Source: Hungatella effluvii (GTDB lineage Bacteria; Bacillota; Clostridia; Lachnospirales; Lachnospiraceae). Taken from it: a stretch of DNA of 64,000 bases. A model generated the notes under the pieces. It ran no database searches and had not been told where the DNA came from. It worked only from the letters and a program-made list of their open reading frames with translations. Within the stretch, counting starts at the first letter, position 1. Every line of letters starts with the position of its first letter. The stretch spans positions 154,993 to 218,992 of the forward strand of contig NZ_QJKD01000013.1 of NCBI RefSeq assembly GCF_003201875.1, in the 5' to 3' direction. Shown here in pieces: positions 49,666 through 58,598 of the stretch. Position numbers and translations under genes: made by a program.

Positions 49666-50769
49666 TTATTCCTCATCTGAATAAACCGGTGCATCTTCAT
49701 CCATCTGAGACATATCCTGCATCTGAAGAGCCTTCATGCTCAGGCTGATCTTTCTGTCGTCTTCGTTGAAGTCAACAACCTTAGCCTCGATCTCCTGGCC
49801 GATGGATAATACGTCAGATGGCTTATCTACATGGTCTCTGGAAATCTGAGATACATGAAGCAATGCATCTACGCCTGGCTCCAGCTCAACGAATGCGCCG
49901 AAATCAGTCATACGTGCAACTCTGCCTGTTACGATGTTGCCTGCTGCATACTTCACAGCGGCATCCTTCCACGGATTGGTCTCCGGGAACTTTAAGCTTA
50001 ATGCGATCTTATCACCATTGATATCCTTGATTAAGACTCTCATCTTCTCGCCGGCTTTGAAAACCTTCTTCGGGCTCTCAACTCTTCCCCAGCTCATCTC
50101 GGAAATATGAAGTAAACCATCTGCGCCGCCAAGGTCGATGAATGCACCGAAATCGGTTACGTTCTTAATCGTTCCTTCTACGACATCTCCCGGATGGATT
50201 CTCTCAAATAATTCTTTCTGCATCTCGGCTCTCTTGGCAACCATAAGCTGCTTTCTGTCGCCGATAATTCTTCTTCTCTTCGGATTGAATTCGGTAATTA
50301 CGAATTCGATCTCCTGGTCTGCATACTTGGATAAATCCTTCTCATATGTGTCGGATACCAGGCTTGCCGGAATAAAGACTCTCGCCCCTTCCACTACTAC
50401 GCTTAAACCGCCGTCCAGAACAGCAGCTACCTTTGCGGTAAGAACCTCATGGTTCTCAAACGCTTCTTCTAATCTCTTGTTTCCTCTGTCAGCTGCCAGT
50501 CTCTTGTAAGATAACGCAACCTGGCCTTCGCCATCGTTTACCTTAACGACTTTCGCTTCCATCTCATCACCAACAGATACAACAGTTGCGAGATCTAAAT
50601 TCTGGTCATCCGTGTACTCATTACGCGGGATGATGCCGTCGGATTTAAAACCTATATTCAAGACGATTTCATCTTCTTTGACGTCGATGACTTTACCTGT
50701 GACGATCTCTCCTGTACGTATTGTTTTTAATGATTCCTCTAACATTTGTTCAAAACTTAATTCTGACAT
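49666..50769 (-). CDS. rpsA: S1 RNA-binding domain protein (30S ribosomal protein S1-like)
   Basis: A 367-residue protein of four S1 domains (starting at about 17, 103, 188 and 273). The strongest are GDVVEGTIKNVTDFGAFIDL and GNIVTGRVARMTDFGAFVEL. It binds mRNA at the ribosome; Firmicute versions are shorter than the six-domain E. coli S1. An acidic tail closes it. The start overlaps the ispH stop by 20 bases. In many clostridia ispH and S1 are fused; here they are separate but coupled. Confidence 0.93.
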   Translation of the reverse strand: MSELSFEQMLEESLKTIRTGEIVTGKVIDVKEDEIVLNIGFKSDGIIPRNEYTDDQNLDLATVVSVGDEMEAKVVKVNDGEGQVALSYKRLAADRGNKRLEEAFENHEVLTAKVAAVLDGGLSVVVEGARVFIPASLVSDTYEKDLSKYADQEIEFVITEFNPKRRRIIGDRKQLMVAKRAEMQKELFERIHPGDVVEGTIKNVTDFGAFIDLGGADGLLHISEMSWGRVESPKKVFKAGEKMRVLIKDINGDKIALSLKFPETNPWKDAAVKYAAGNIVTGRVARMTDFGAFVELEPGVDALLHVSQISRDHVDKPSDVLSIGQEIEAKVVDFNEDDRKISLSMKALQMQDMSQMDEDAPVYSDEE

Positions 50770-51601
50770 TAGTATGAACCTCCTCGATAATATGATTCGG
50801 GGTTGAAGCCCCGGCTGTAATACCTACGCTGCGCACAGAACTTATACATTCAGGATCTAAATCACCTAGTGTCTGGATATAGTAAGTGTTCTTACATTCC
50901 TTTTGGCATATCTCGTACAGCTTCTGGGTATTGGAACTCGTCTTCCCACCAACCACGATCATGGCGTCCACTTCTGAAGCTATCCGTCTTGCTTCCACCT
51001 GTCTCTCCTGTGTTGCATTGCAAATCGTATTTAAAACAAGTATATCATAACGCGTTTTAGAAAATTTTTCAACTAAATCTTGAAATTTCTTGTAATTAAA
51101 TGTCGTCTGGGACACGATACACAGCTTTTCACCCTCTGAAAACGGCAAATTGTCCACTTGGTCGGGTGTTTCCACCACTAAAGTATTATCATTTCCCCAG
51201 CCTTTAATACCCTGCACCTCCGGATGCGATTCATTTCCAATGATAATCAGGCGTCTTCCCGCCTGATTCTGTTCCTGTACGATCTTATGAATCTTCTTCA
51301 CAAACGGGCAGGTGGCGTCCACAATCTCAATGCCGTTTTCTTCCAGGATATCGTAAACATGCTTTCCCACACCGTGAGAACGTATGATGACGATTCCGTC
51401 GCGGAGTGCCTTAAGCTCCTCCTCGGACTCGATGACCCGTACGCCCTTTTCCTCAAAATCCTTTACCACTTCTTCGTTGTGGATGATCGGACCGTAGGTA
51501 TAAATCGGTTTTCCGGCGTGCTCTATCTGTTCATAAACCTTGTCCACGGCGCGTTTGACGCCGAAACAGAAGCCCGCGGTCTTAGCAACAATCACTTCCA
51601 T
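50750..51601 (-). CDS. ispH: 4-hydroxy-3-methylbut-2-enyl diphosphate reductase
   Basis: A 283-residue 4Fe-4S enzyme for the last step of the MEP isoprenoid pathway. Cluster cysteines are in AKTAGFCFGVKRAVD, DATCPFVKKIH and NTICNATQERQ; TYGPIIHNEEVV, RSHGVG and the Glu in GNESHPEVQGI are also conserved. Length matches IspH. Lies 14 bases after cmk and overlaps rpsA. Confidence 0.96.
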   Translation of the reverse strand: MEVIVAKTAGFCFGVKRAVDKVYEQIEHAGKPIYTYGPIIHNEEVVKDFEEKGVRVIESEEELKALRDGIVIIRSHGVGKHVYDILEENGIEIVDATCPFVKKIHKIVQEQNQAGRRLIIIGNESHPEVQGIKGWGNDNTLVVETPDQVDNLPFSEGEKLCIVSQTTFNYKKFQDLVEKFSKTRYDILVLNTICNATQERQVEARRIASEVDAMIVVGGKTSSNTQKLYEICQKECKNTYYIQTLGDLDPECISSVRSVGITAGASTPNHIIEEVHTNVRIKF

Positions 51602-51615
51602 AACGTTTTGTCTCC

Positions 51616-52302
51616 TTAATTCTGCCAGCCGATCCCTTTTTCTGAAGCCAGCTTAAGTATCTCGCCGATTACCTCGTCGATGGTCAGGCCGGAGGTATCG
51701 ACCAGAACCGCATCCTCTGCCTGCTTCAGCGGGGAGTTTTCTCTGTGCATATCGCGGTAATCTCTCTCCGCAATCTCCTTTTCGATCTCCTCCAGGCTGC
51801 ACGGCTCGCCCTTTTCAGTCAGCTCGTCGTAGCGGCGTTTTGCCCGCACCGCTGTGCTCGCTGTCAGATAAATCTTTAAATCCGCTTCCGGGAGCACGCA
51901 CGTTCCGATGTCCCTGCCGTCCATGATGACATTCTCATTTCTGGCCAGTTCCTTCTGCAGCTCCACCAGCTTCTCGCGGACTGGTAAGTATATGGAGGAG
52001 GCAGAGGCCATCTGGCTGACCTCCTCCGTCCGGATCAGACCGGACACATTTTCTCCGTTTAATATCACCTGCTGGGCGCCGTTCTCATAGGAAATCGTGA
52101 CGCCCACCTCTTTTACCGCCTCCGAAATCACGGCTTCCTCGTCCGGTTTGATTCCTTTTCGTAAAAAGTACAGCGCCATGGCCCGGTACATGGCTCCGGT
52201 GTCCACATAGACAAAGCCGAGCTTCGCAGAAACCGCTTTTGCGATGGTACTCTTGCCTGCCCCTGCCGGACCGTCTATTGCAATGTTATAAATCTTTGAC
52301 AT
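51616..52302 (-). CDS. cmk: Cytidylate kinase
   Basis: A 228-residue CMP/dCMP kinase: P-loop IDGPAGAGKSTIAKA, VDTGAMYRAMALY, VIMDGRDIGTCVLPEADLKI, and the RREND-type closing region RDYRDMHRENSPLKQAEDAV. GGAG precedes the ATG. Cytoplasmic, nucleotide salvage. Typical clostridial neighbour of ispH. Confidence 0.96.
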   Translation of the reverse strand: MSKIYNIAIDGPAGAGKSTIAKAVSAKLGFVYVDTGAMYRAMALYFLRKGIKPDEEAVISEAVKEVGVTISYENGAQQVILNGENVSGLIRTEEVSQMASASSIYLPVREKLVELQKELARNENVIMDGRDIGTCVLPEADLKIYLTASTAVRAKRRYDELTEKGEPCSLEEIEKEIAERDYRDMHRENSPLKQAEDAVLVDTSGLTIDEVIGEILKLASEKGIGWQN

Positions 52303-52380
52303 CCTTGACTCTCCTTTAATCTTTGGGGACGCGCCCCCATTCTGTCTCTTCTGCCGTGCAGACGCACGTTTGACTGCCCG

Positions 52381-53634
52381 TCATTCAGGATCCGGTCCGG
52401 CAGCCTCGCTTCCGGCCGTCCAGGCGGTGGACCAGGCAATCTGGAGGTTAAAGCCTCCTGTCACCGCATCCAAATCGAGCACCTCCCCGGCAAAGTAAAG
52501 CCCGGAGACCAGCTTCGACTCCATGGTAGAGGGATTCACTTCTTTCACAGAGACGCCGCCCTGCGTAATGATGGCCTCGTTGTAATCGCGAAGCCCCGTA
52601 ATCGTCACGGTAAATGATTTCGTCGCCTGGATTATCTGCTTCCGTTCTTCCCTGGTGATCTCATTCACCTTCTTTTCCGGAGATATCCCGCTCCGTTCCA
52701 CCATAACCGGAACCAGCTTGGATGGGAATAAATGAACCAGCGCATTTTTAAACTGCTTGTTTAAAGTCCCCTCAAATTCACGGAGCAGCCGCGCATCCAG
52801 CTGTTCCTCCGACAGCGCCGGTTTTAAGTCGATGACGAGAGAAAGCGGCCCTTTCTTCAATTCCTTCACGGCGTAGCTGCTGGCGCTTAAGAGCACCGGG
52901 CCGCTGACTCCGTAATGGGTGAAAAGCATCTCCCCGAACTCCCGGTAGATCACCTTTTTGCCGCGCATCACCACGGCCTCAATGTTCTTTAAGGAGAGAC
53001 CCTGCAGCTCCTTCACCACCGGTTCCTTCACCACAAACGGCACCAGAGCCGGTGAAAGCTCCGTCACCGTGTGCCCTGCCGCGCCGGCAAACCGGTATCC
53101 GTCCCCGGTCGAGCCCGTAGTCGGATACGAAAGGCCGCCGCAGGCTACAATCACCGCATCTCCGTACACCTTCGTCTCCGTGCCGCCCTTTTTCAAGAGA
53201 ATCCCGCGGCACCGGCCATCTTCCAGAAGAAGCTCCTTTACCTCCGAGTGAAGGTGAACCTCTGCTCCCAGCCTCCCAAGCATTCCGGACAGCGCCTTAA
53301 TCACGTCCGAAGACTTGTCGGATACCGGAAATACCCGGTTTCCCCTCTCGGTCTTCAGCGGACAGCCCGCCTCCTCCAGAAGTGCCATCATATCAAAATT
53401 ATTAAATCCATAAAAACTGCTGTAAAGGAATTTGGAATTTGTCACCACATTCCGGAACAAATCCCCGGTGTCGCATGCATTGGTCACATTACAGCGCCCT
53501 TTGCCCGTGATAAAGACCTTTTTCCCCAGCTTTTCATTTTTCTCAAAAATATGGACGGTGCCGCCATTCCTGGCTGCTGCAATGCCTGCCAGCATCCCCG
53601 CGGCGCCACCGCCCACAATGATTACTGTTTTCAT
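52381..53634 (-). CDS. HI0933/BaiN-family NAD(P)/FAD-dependent oxidoreductase
   Basis: A 417-residue flavoprotein. N-terminal IVGGGAAGMLAGIAAARNGG binds FAD; KKVFITGKGRCNVTNAC is the hallmark of the HI0933/YhiN group; DAVIVACGGLSYPTTGSTGD and GLYFAGEVLDLDAVTGGFNL follow. One member of this group (BaiN) reduces bile-acid intermediates; most are uncharacterised. No bai operon is here, so no such role is claimed. Confidence 0.9.
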   Translation of the reverse strand: MKTVIIVGGGAAGMLAGIAAARNGGTVHIFEKNEKLGKKVFITGKGRCNVTNACDTGDLFRNVVTNSKFLYSSFYGFNNFDMMALLEEAGCPLKTERGNRVFPVSDKSSDVIKALSGMLGRLGAEVHLHSEVKELLLEDGRCRGILLKKGGTETKVYGDAVIVACGGLSYPTTGSTGDGYRFAGAAGHTVTELSPALVPFVVKEPVVKELQGLSLKNIEAVVMRGKKVIYREFGEMLFTHYGVSGPVLLSASSYAVKELKKGPLSLVIDLKPALSEEQLDARLLREFEGTLNKQFKNALVHLFPSKLVPVMVERSGISPEKKVNEITREERKQIIQATKSFTVTITGLRDYNEAIITQGGVSVKEVNPSTMESKLVSGLYFAGEVLDLDAVTGGFNLQIAWSTAWTAGSEAAGPDPE

Positions 53635-53698
53635 TTCCTGCCTCCTGCTCCCTATTAATTTACACTAAAAAACAGGAAAACACAAGCAGGACTAACTG

Positions 53699-55192
53699 TT
53701 ATTTTTTACCGCACGCCTTTACCCGCTCCTCCAGGGCATCGACCACAGTCCTTAAGACCTTCACGCGGGCATAGTACTTGCAGTTGCCTTCCACGACAAC
53801 CCACGGCGCGTACGTTGTGGAGGTGCGCACCAGCATCTCGTTGACAGCGGTCTCGTACTGGTCCCATTTTTCCCGGTTTCTCCAGTCCTCGTCCGTAATC
53901 TTCCACTCTTTTGCAGGATTCTGCTGGCGTTCCTTGAATCGGCGTTCCTGCTCGTCCTTGTCAATATGAAGCCAGAACTTGATGACCACGGCTCCGGCAT
54001 TGGCCATGTGGGCCTCCATCTCGTTGATTTCCTGATAGGCCCGCTTCCAGTCCGCTTCCGAGCAGAAGCCCTCGATCCGTTCCACCATGACACGGCCGTA
54101 CCACGTCCGGTCGAAGACGGCGATATGGCCCGCCTTCGGAACGTTGTTCCAGAACCGCCACAGATAATGGTGTACCTTCTCGATATCGTTGGGGGAGGCG
54201 GTCGGGTTCACGCGGTACCCGCGAGGATCCAAATGGCTGGTGAGCCGTTTGATAGCGCCGCCCTTTCCGCCTGCATCCCAGCCCTCAAATCCCAAAACCA
54301 CCGGAATTCTCAGGCGGTAAATCTCGCTGTGCAGAAACTCCAGGCGCTTCTGGAGCCGGTCGATCTCTTTTTTATACTCTTCCTTGGTCAGCGTCTTCGT
54401 CAGATCCACACCGGAGAGCACGCCGTTTTGATATCTCTCTTCCTTCACCGGAGGTTTCTCCGACACTTCCGGCTTCGAAGCCGCTTTCTCTCTCAAGGCC
54501 GCCTCGAAGCGGTCCGCTACAAGGGTCATGATCTTGGCTGCGGCGTAATCCTTGTCCGTCGCCTCGATGATGGACCACGGCGCGCGCTCCGTATCGGTCT
54601 TCTGAAGCATCTCCTCATTGATCTCCAGATAACGGCCATACTCCTTGTTCCTACGCCAGTCGTCCTTCGTCACACGCCAGGACGTCTCCTTGGAGTCCTC
54701 CAGCTTCTTGAAGCGCTTCTTCTGCTCCTCCTGGGAAATATAGAGGAACAGCTTGATAATCACCATTCCGCCGTCATCCAGCTGGCGTTCAAACGATAAA
54801 ATATCCTGAAAGGCCTCCGGCAGATTCTTCTCCTTGATCTGTCCGTCGAACCGTTCGATTGTCACCTGCCGGTACCAGCTCCGGTCAAAGATGGCGATCC
54901 GGCCGTCGGCCGGTGTCTTGGTCCAGAATCTCCACAGGAACGGGCGAAGCTGTTCTTCCTCGGTGGCCTTGCTGTTGGCAAAGACCTCGAATCCTCTGGG
55001 ATCCATCGCCTGAATCAGCCGGTTGATCTGTGTTCCTTTTCCGGCCGCACCCATGCCTTCAAACACGATCATGACAGGAATCCCCGCCGTTCTCAGCTCC
55101 CGCTGCAAAAGGCCCAGTCTTTCGCTCTGCTCTCCGATGACCTGCTTGTACGTATCTTTATCCATTTTCTTCGATAAATCAATTTTTTCCAG
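53699..55192 (-). CDS. Polyphosphate:AMP phosphotransferase, two-domain PPK2
   Basis: A 497-residue tandem PPK2 protein, the layout of polyphosphate:AMP phosphotransferase, which makes ADP from AMP and polyphosphate. The second domain has the standard Walker A FEGWDAGGKGGAIKRL and lid/Walker B AVFDRTWYGRVMVERIEG. The first has FEGMGAAGKGTQINRL, with Gly in place of the conserved Asp, and DRSWYRQVTIERF, so the first domain is probably structural or weak. The ATG at 55192 follows GGAGG. Cytoplasmic energy salvage. Confidence 0.9.
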   Translation of the reverse strand: MEKIDLSKKMDKDTYKQVIGEQSERLGLLQRELRTAGIPVMIVFEGMGAAGKGTQINRLIQAMDPRGFEVFANSKATEEEQLRPFLWRFWTKTPADGRIAIFDRSWYRQVTIERFDGQIKEKNLPEAFQDILSFERQLDDGGMVIIKLFLYISQEEQKKRFKKLEDSKETSWRVTKDDWRRNKEYGRYLEINEEMLQKTDTERAPWSIIEATDKDYAAAKIMTLVADRFEAALREKAASKPEVSEKPPVKEERYQNGVLSGVDLTKTLTKEEYKKEIDRLQKRLEFLHSEIYRLRIPVVLGFEGWDAGGKGGAIKRLTSHLDPRGYRVNPTASPNDIEKVHHYLWRFWNNVPKAGHIAVFDRTWYGRVMVERIEGFCSEADWKRAYQEINEMEAHMANAGAVVIKFWLHIDKDEQERRFKERQQNPAKEWKITDEDWRNREKWDQYETAVNEMLVRTSTTYAPWVVVEGNCKYYARVKVLRTVVDALEERVKACGKK

Positions 55193-55246
55193 CATAACCC
55201 GTTCCTCCTTCAATCATTCTTCCGTGAAAGCCTGTTTTCCTGCCAA

Positions 55247-56368
55247 TCAGGCTTCTGTCTTCTCAAACACCTTTGCAACTTCCTTCATGACCTCGCTCAC
55301 CTTGATCATCTGCGGACATTCCTTCTCACAGCGGCGGCAGGAGCGGCAGTCGCCCGCCTTCTTTTCCAGAGCCTCGTACTCCGCCCTGGCCTCTTCCTCC
55401 CTGTGCGCCGCAGTCATGTTGTACAGTGAGAATATCTTCGGGATATCCAGGCCAAATGGACATGGCATACAGTATCTGCATCCGGTACATCCCACCAAAG
55501 CCATGGAATCAAAGACGCGCTTTGCCTCTTTTACCACCTCTTTGTCCTGTTCCGTCGCCATACCCACGCTGCTTCTCTTCGCGTACTCCAGATTCTCTTC
55601 CACCTGCTTTTCATCGCTCATTCCACTGAGCAGCAGGCTGACCTCAGGCTGATCCCAGAGGAAATCCAGTGCGTACTCCACAGGAGACTTGTCCTCCGGA
55701 AATACCTTTTTTAAATGGGATGCCGGATTCGCCAGCCTCCCGCCCAGCAAAGGCTCCATGATCACCACCCCGAGACCTCTCTCAGCGGCATACTTAAGCC
55801 CCTTTGTTCCGGCCTGATGCTCAGTGTCCACGTAATTATACTGAATCTGGCAGAAATCCCATCCATCATAATAATCTATGATATCCTGAAACACGTCATA
55901 TGAATCATGGAAGGAAAATCCAAGATAGCGGATCTTTCCCTCAGCCTTCGCTTTTTCCATCCGCTTAATCAGTTCAAACGGCTTTACCTTATCCTCCATG
56001 CGTTCGCCGCTTAAGGCGTGAAGCAGATAAAAATCGATATGATCCGTGTTCAGCTTCTCCAGCTGCTCCTCCAGCAGAGTCTCGAAATCCTCCGCCTTCT
56101 GAAGCTTCCATACGGGACATTTGGTCGCAAGATACGTTTTCTCCCTGTAGCCGTCCGCCAGCGCCTTTCCCACGATCTTCTCGCTCTCTCCCTGATGGTA
56201 AGGATAAGCGGTGTCAATGTAATTCACGCCCTCATCGATGGCATGACGGATCATCCCGATGGCGCGTTCCTCGTCGACCACCTCATCGTGAAGCAGCGGA
56301 AATCTCATGGTTCCGAACCCCAGCGCCGACACTTTAATTCCTGTTTTTCCAAAATTGCGGTATTGCAT
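55247..56368 (-). CDS. Aldo/keto reductase with C-terminal 4Fe-4S region
   Basis: A 373-residue protein: an aldo/keto reductase barrel (MQYRNFGKTGIKVSALGFGT at the start, DTAYPYHQGESE with the catalytic Tyr, LATKCPV with Lys, YLLHAL with His). A ferredoxin-like tail follows with CTGCRYCMPCPFGLDIPKIF and CRSCRRCEKECPQ, able to hold one or two Fe-S clusters. Such reductases are common in anaerobes and may take electrons from ferredoxin or rubredoxin; a rubredoxin gene lies divergently upstream. GGGAGG precedes the ATG. Confidence 0.92.
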   Translation of the reverse strand: MQYRNFGKTGIKVSALGFGTMRFPLLHDEVVDEERAIGMIRHAIDEGVNYIDTAYPYHQGESEKIVGKALADGYREKTYLATKCPVWKLQKAEDFETLLEEQLEKLNTDHIDFYLLHALSGERMEDKVKPFELIKRMEKAKAEGKIRYLGFSFHDSYDVFQDIIDYYDGWDFCQIQYNYVDTEHQAGTKGLKYAAERGLGVVIMEPLLGGRLANPASHLKKVFPEDKSPVEYALDFLWDQPEVSLLLSGMSDEKQVEENLEYAKRSSVGMATEQDKEVVKEAKRVFDSMALVGCTGCRYCMPCPFGLDIPKIFSLYNMTAAHREEEARAEYEALEKKAGDCRSCRRCEKECPQMIKVSEVMKEVAKVFEKTEA

Positions 56369-56402
56369 CTTAGTCCTCCCTGATGTATAAAATTTTGATT
56401 TT

Positions 56403-56431
56403 ATTTTACCACATATTTCCTGCATTCTAAA
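56403..56431 (-). promoter_or_regulatory. Candidate promoter of the aldo/keto reductase gene
   Basis: TTTAGA (56431-56426), a 17-base spacer and TAAAAT (56408-56403) on the minus strand, only ten bases from the left duplication flanking the foldback element. Confidence 0.55.
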
Positions 56432-56440
56432 GTATTTTCT

Positions 56441-56889
56441 GGCTATATTCAGGATAAACTTGTAAACTTACAGAATTATTAAGAATTGTGGTTCCTCATG
56501 AGGTTGAGAGAGATTTCAGTGGTTTCGTTCCGCCAGGGAGCTGGGGCCGGAGCGCTTCTCCCAGTTTCGGCTCATGGTTTCGGCCGGGGCATCTCTAAGG
56601 CCGGAAGGATACAAAAACAAGGGGACCGATGACATTCATCGGGAACTCCTGAAGGACTTCCCGATTCAGGTCCTCTAAAAATCTGACTTTGAGGTCAGAT
56701 TTTTCCCCTTGTTTTTGCACCCTTCCGGCCTAAGAGCTGCCGACGTCCTGCAAAAATCGCTGAAACCGGGAGAAGCGCTCCGGCCCCAGCTCCCTGGCGG
56801 AACGAAACCACCGAAATCTCAGCTAAAGTTATTGACGAAAGCAACATTTAATAATTCTGTAAGTTTACAAGTTTATCCTGGGCTATATT
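56441..56889. mobile_element. 431-bp foldback MITE-like element with 9-bp target duplication
   Basis: The element spans 56450-56880. Its ends are 33-bp perfect inverted repeats (56450-56482 and 56848-56880; outermost CAGGATAAAC). GGCTATATT stands directly outside each end (56441-56449 and 56881-56889), a perfect 9-bp duplication. Inside, 56510-56571 pairs with 56759-56820 (59 of 62) and 56588-56625 with 56704-56741 (34 of 38), so nearly the whole element folds on itself. The centre has small hairpins, including ATCTGAC/GTCAGAT flanked by AAAA/TTTT (56677-56704). There is no transposase. It separates the divergent aldo/keto reductase and rubredoxin promoters. Confidence 0.9.
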
Positions 56890-56901
56890 TATCTGCACCG
56901 G

Positions 56902-56930
56902 TTGTAAAACAGTTACATATCTGGTAAAAT
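56902..56930 (+). promoter_or_regulatory. Rubredoxin promoter
   Basis: TTGTAA at 56902-56907, a 17-base spacer and TAAAAT at 56925-56930, starting 13 bases outside the foldback element. Confidence 0.65.
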
Positions 56931-56961
56931 AGGGTATCAACGAAAGAAAGAGGTGACTGTT

Positions 56962-57123
56962 ATGCAAAAATACGTTTGTGAGCCATGTGGATACATATAT
57001 GATCCGGCTGATGGAGATCCGGACAACGGAATCAATCCAGGCACAGCTTTTGAAGATATTCCTGAGGATTGGGTCTGTCCGATCTGCGGAATGGGCAAAG
57101 ATGTCTTTGTTCCGGAGGATTAA
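56962..57123 (+). CDS. Rubredoxin
   Basis: A 53-residue electron carrier with one iron held by four cysteines: YVCEPCGYIYDPADGD near the start and DWVCPICGMGKDVF near the end, the exact CxxC...CxxCG spacing of rubredoxin. It moves single electrons in the cytoplasm of anaerobes, often to oxygen or peroxide detoxifying proteins. AGAGGTGA precedes the ATG at 56962. It is monocistronic between its promoter and a strong terminator. Confidence 0.97.
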   Translation: MQKYVCEPCGYIYDPADGDPDNGINPGTAFEDIPEDWVCPICGMGKDVFVPED

Positions 57124-57136
57124 TAAGTATTACAGC

Positions 57137-57184
57137 AAAACCGGTCCGCACAGGCTTTTAAGCCTCTGTGCGGACCGGTTTTTC
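57137..57184. terminator. Bidirectional terminator between rubredoxin and lysC
   Basis: AAAACCGGTCCGCACAGGCT (from 57137) pairs with the matching arm ending at 57182, followed by T tracts on both strands. Confidence 0.92.
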
Positions 57185-57210
57185 ATTTGGATATATGGGT
57201 ATACAATTTA

Positions 57211-58530
57211 TCAGATTTCGGTTGAGATAAAGATATCGTAGATCGCCTTGATAGCCGCCTCAAAATCTGCATTCTTAACACCGATAATGATGTTTAACTC
57301 ACTGGAGCCCTGGTCGATCATCTTGACGTTGACACGGGCGTGGGCCAGCGCGGAGAAGATTCTTCCGGCCGTGCCTCTCGTGGCCTTCATGCCGCGTCCC
57401 ACGACGGCAACTAACGCCAGGTCAGATTCCAGTTCCACGAAATCAGGCTCGACCGCGCGGTGGATTCCCGCGATCACGGACTGTTCGTATTCCTCGAATT
57501 CGGACTGATGGACAAATACGGTCATGGTATCGATTCCCGAAGGCATATGCTCGAAGGAAATGCCGTATTTTTCAAAGACCTCCAGGACCTTGCGGCCGAA
57601 CCCTACCTCGGCGTTCATCATGGCTTTCTCAATGTTGATGGAACAGAAGCCCTTCTTGCCCGCAACTCCCGTAATGGTATAGCGCGGCTTGCGGCAGGTG
57701 CTCTCCACGATCAGAGTGCCCTTCTCCTCCGGCCTGTTGGTGTTACGGATATTGATCGGAATGCCCTCTTTTCTGACCGGGAAGATGGCATCCTCATGCA
57801 GAACGCTGGCTCCCATATAGGCCAGCTCACGAAGTTCTCTGTATGTAATGGTCTCAATGACCTCCGGATTATCGATGATGCGCGGATCGGCTACGAGAAA
57901 GCCGGAGACGTCGGTCCAGTTCTCATACATATCAGCATGGATGGCCTTCGCTACAATGGAGCCTGTGACATCGGATCCACCTCTTGAGAACGTGCGGATG
58001 CTTCCGCTGTGAGTGGCGCCGTAAAAGCCCGGAATAACCGCGCGCTCCACATGCTCTAAGCGCTCTCCCAGCTCACGGTTGGTGATATCCGCCTCGAAGC
58101 TGCCGTCTTCATCGAAGAAAATGACCTCCGCCGCATCGATGAATTCATAGCCTAAATAGTTGGCCATGACGATGCCGTTTAAGTACTCGCCTCTGGATGC
58201 CGCGTAATCACGGCCGGCCTTCTTTAAGAAATTCTCCTCGATGGTCTCAAATTCATGATCCAGATTCAGGTTTAAATCGAGTCCGTCGATGATCTCCATG
58301 TAACGGCTCTTAATCTTCTCCAGAATCTTCTTGTAGCTTTTTCCCTCGGCAGCCGCATCGTAACACTGATACAGCATATCCGTAACCTTCTCGTCTTTAT
58401 CGTTTCTCTTGCCCGGCGCGGATGGAACCACATAGCGTCTGCTCTTCTCGGAGCGAATGATGTCCCCAACCTTCTTAAACTGTCTTGCACTGGCCAGAGA
58501 ACTGCCGCCGAATTTCACAACCTTTTTCAT
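57211..58530 (-). CDS. lysC: Aspartate kinase
   Basis: A 439-residue monofunctional aspartokinase, first step of lysine/threonine/methionine synthesis. KVVKFGGSSLASARQFKKV at the N-terminus, VIPGFYGATHSGSIRTFSRG GSDVTGSIVA (ATP site), then two ACT domains from about 300, the likely site of amino-acid feedback. The ATG at 58530 follows GAGGAGAAAG. No lysine or T-box leader fits in the 68 bases upstream. Confidence 0.95.
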   Translation of the reverse strand: MKKVVKFGGSSLASARQFKKVGDIIRSEKSRRYVVPSAPGKRNDKDEKVTDMLYQCYDAAAEGKSYKKILEKIKSRYMEIIDGLDLNLNLDHEFETIEENFLKKAGRDYAASRGEYLNGIVMANYLGYEFIDAAEVIFFDEDGSFEADITNRELGERLEHVERAVIPGFYGATHSGSIRTFSRGGSDVTGSIVAKAIHADMYENWTDVSGFLVADPRIIDNPEVIETITYRELRELAYMGASVLHEDAIFPVRKEGIPINIRNTNRPEEKGTLIVESTCRKPRYTITGVAGKKGFCSINIEKAMMNAEVGFGRKVLEVFEKYGISFEHMPSGIDTMTVFVHQSEFEEYEQSVIAGIHRAVEPDFVELESDLALVAVVGRGMKATRGTAGRIFSALAHARVNVKMIDQGSSELNIIIGVKNADFEAAIKAIYDIFISTEI

Positions 58531-58598
58531 GTCTTCTTTCTCCTCTGTCACATATCCAATTTATTTAACGGAAATAATATCGTACTTGCCGGGCGCTG

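Noticed and set aside
58531..58598. Lysine riboswitch or T-box leader for lysC
   Set aside because: Only 68 bases separate lysC from the MATE stop, too few, and no such motif is seen.
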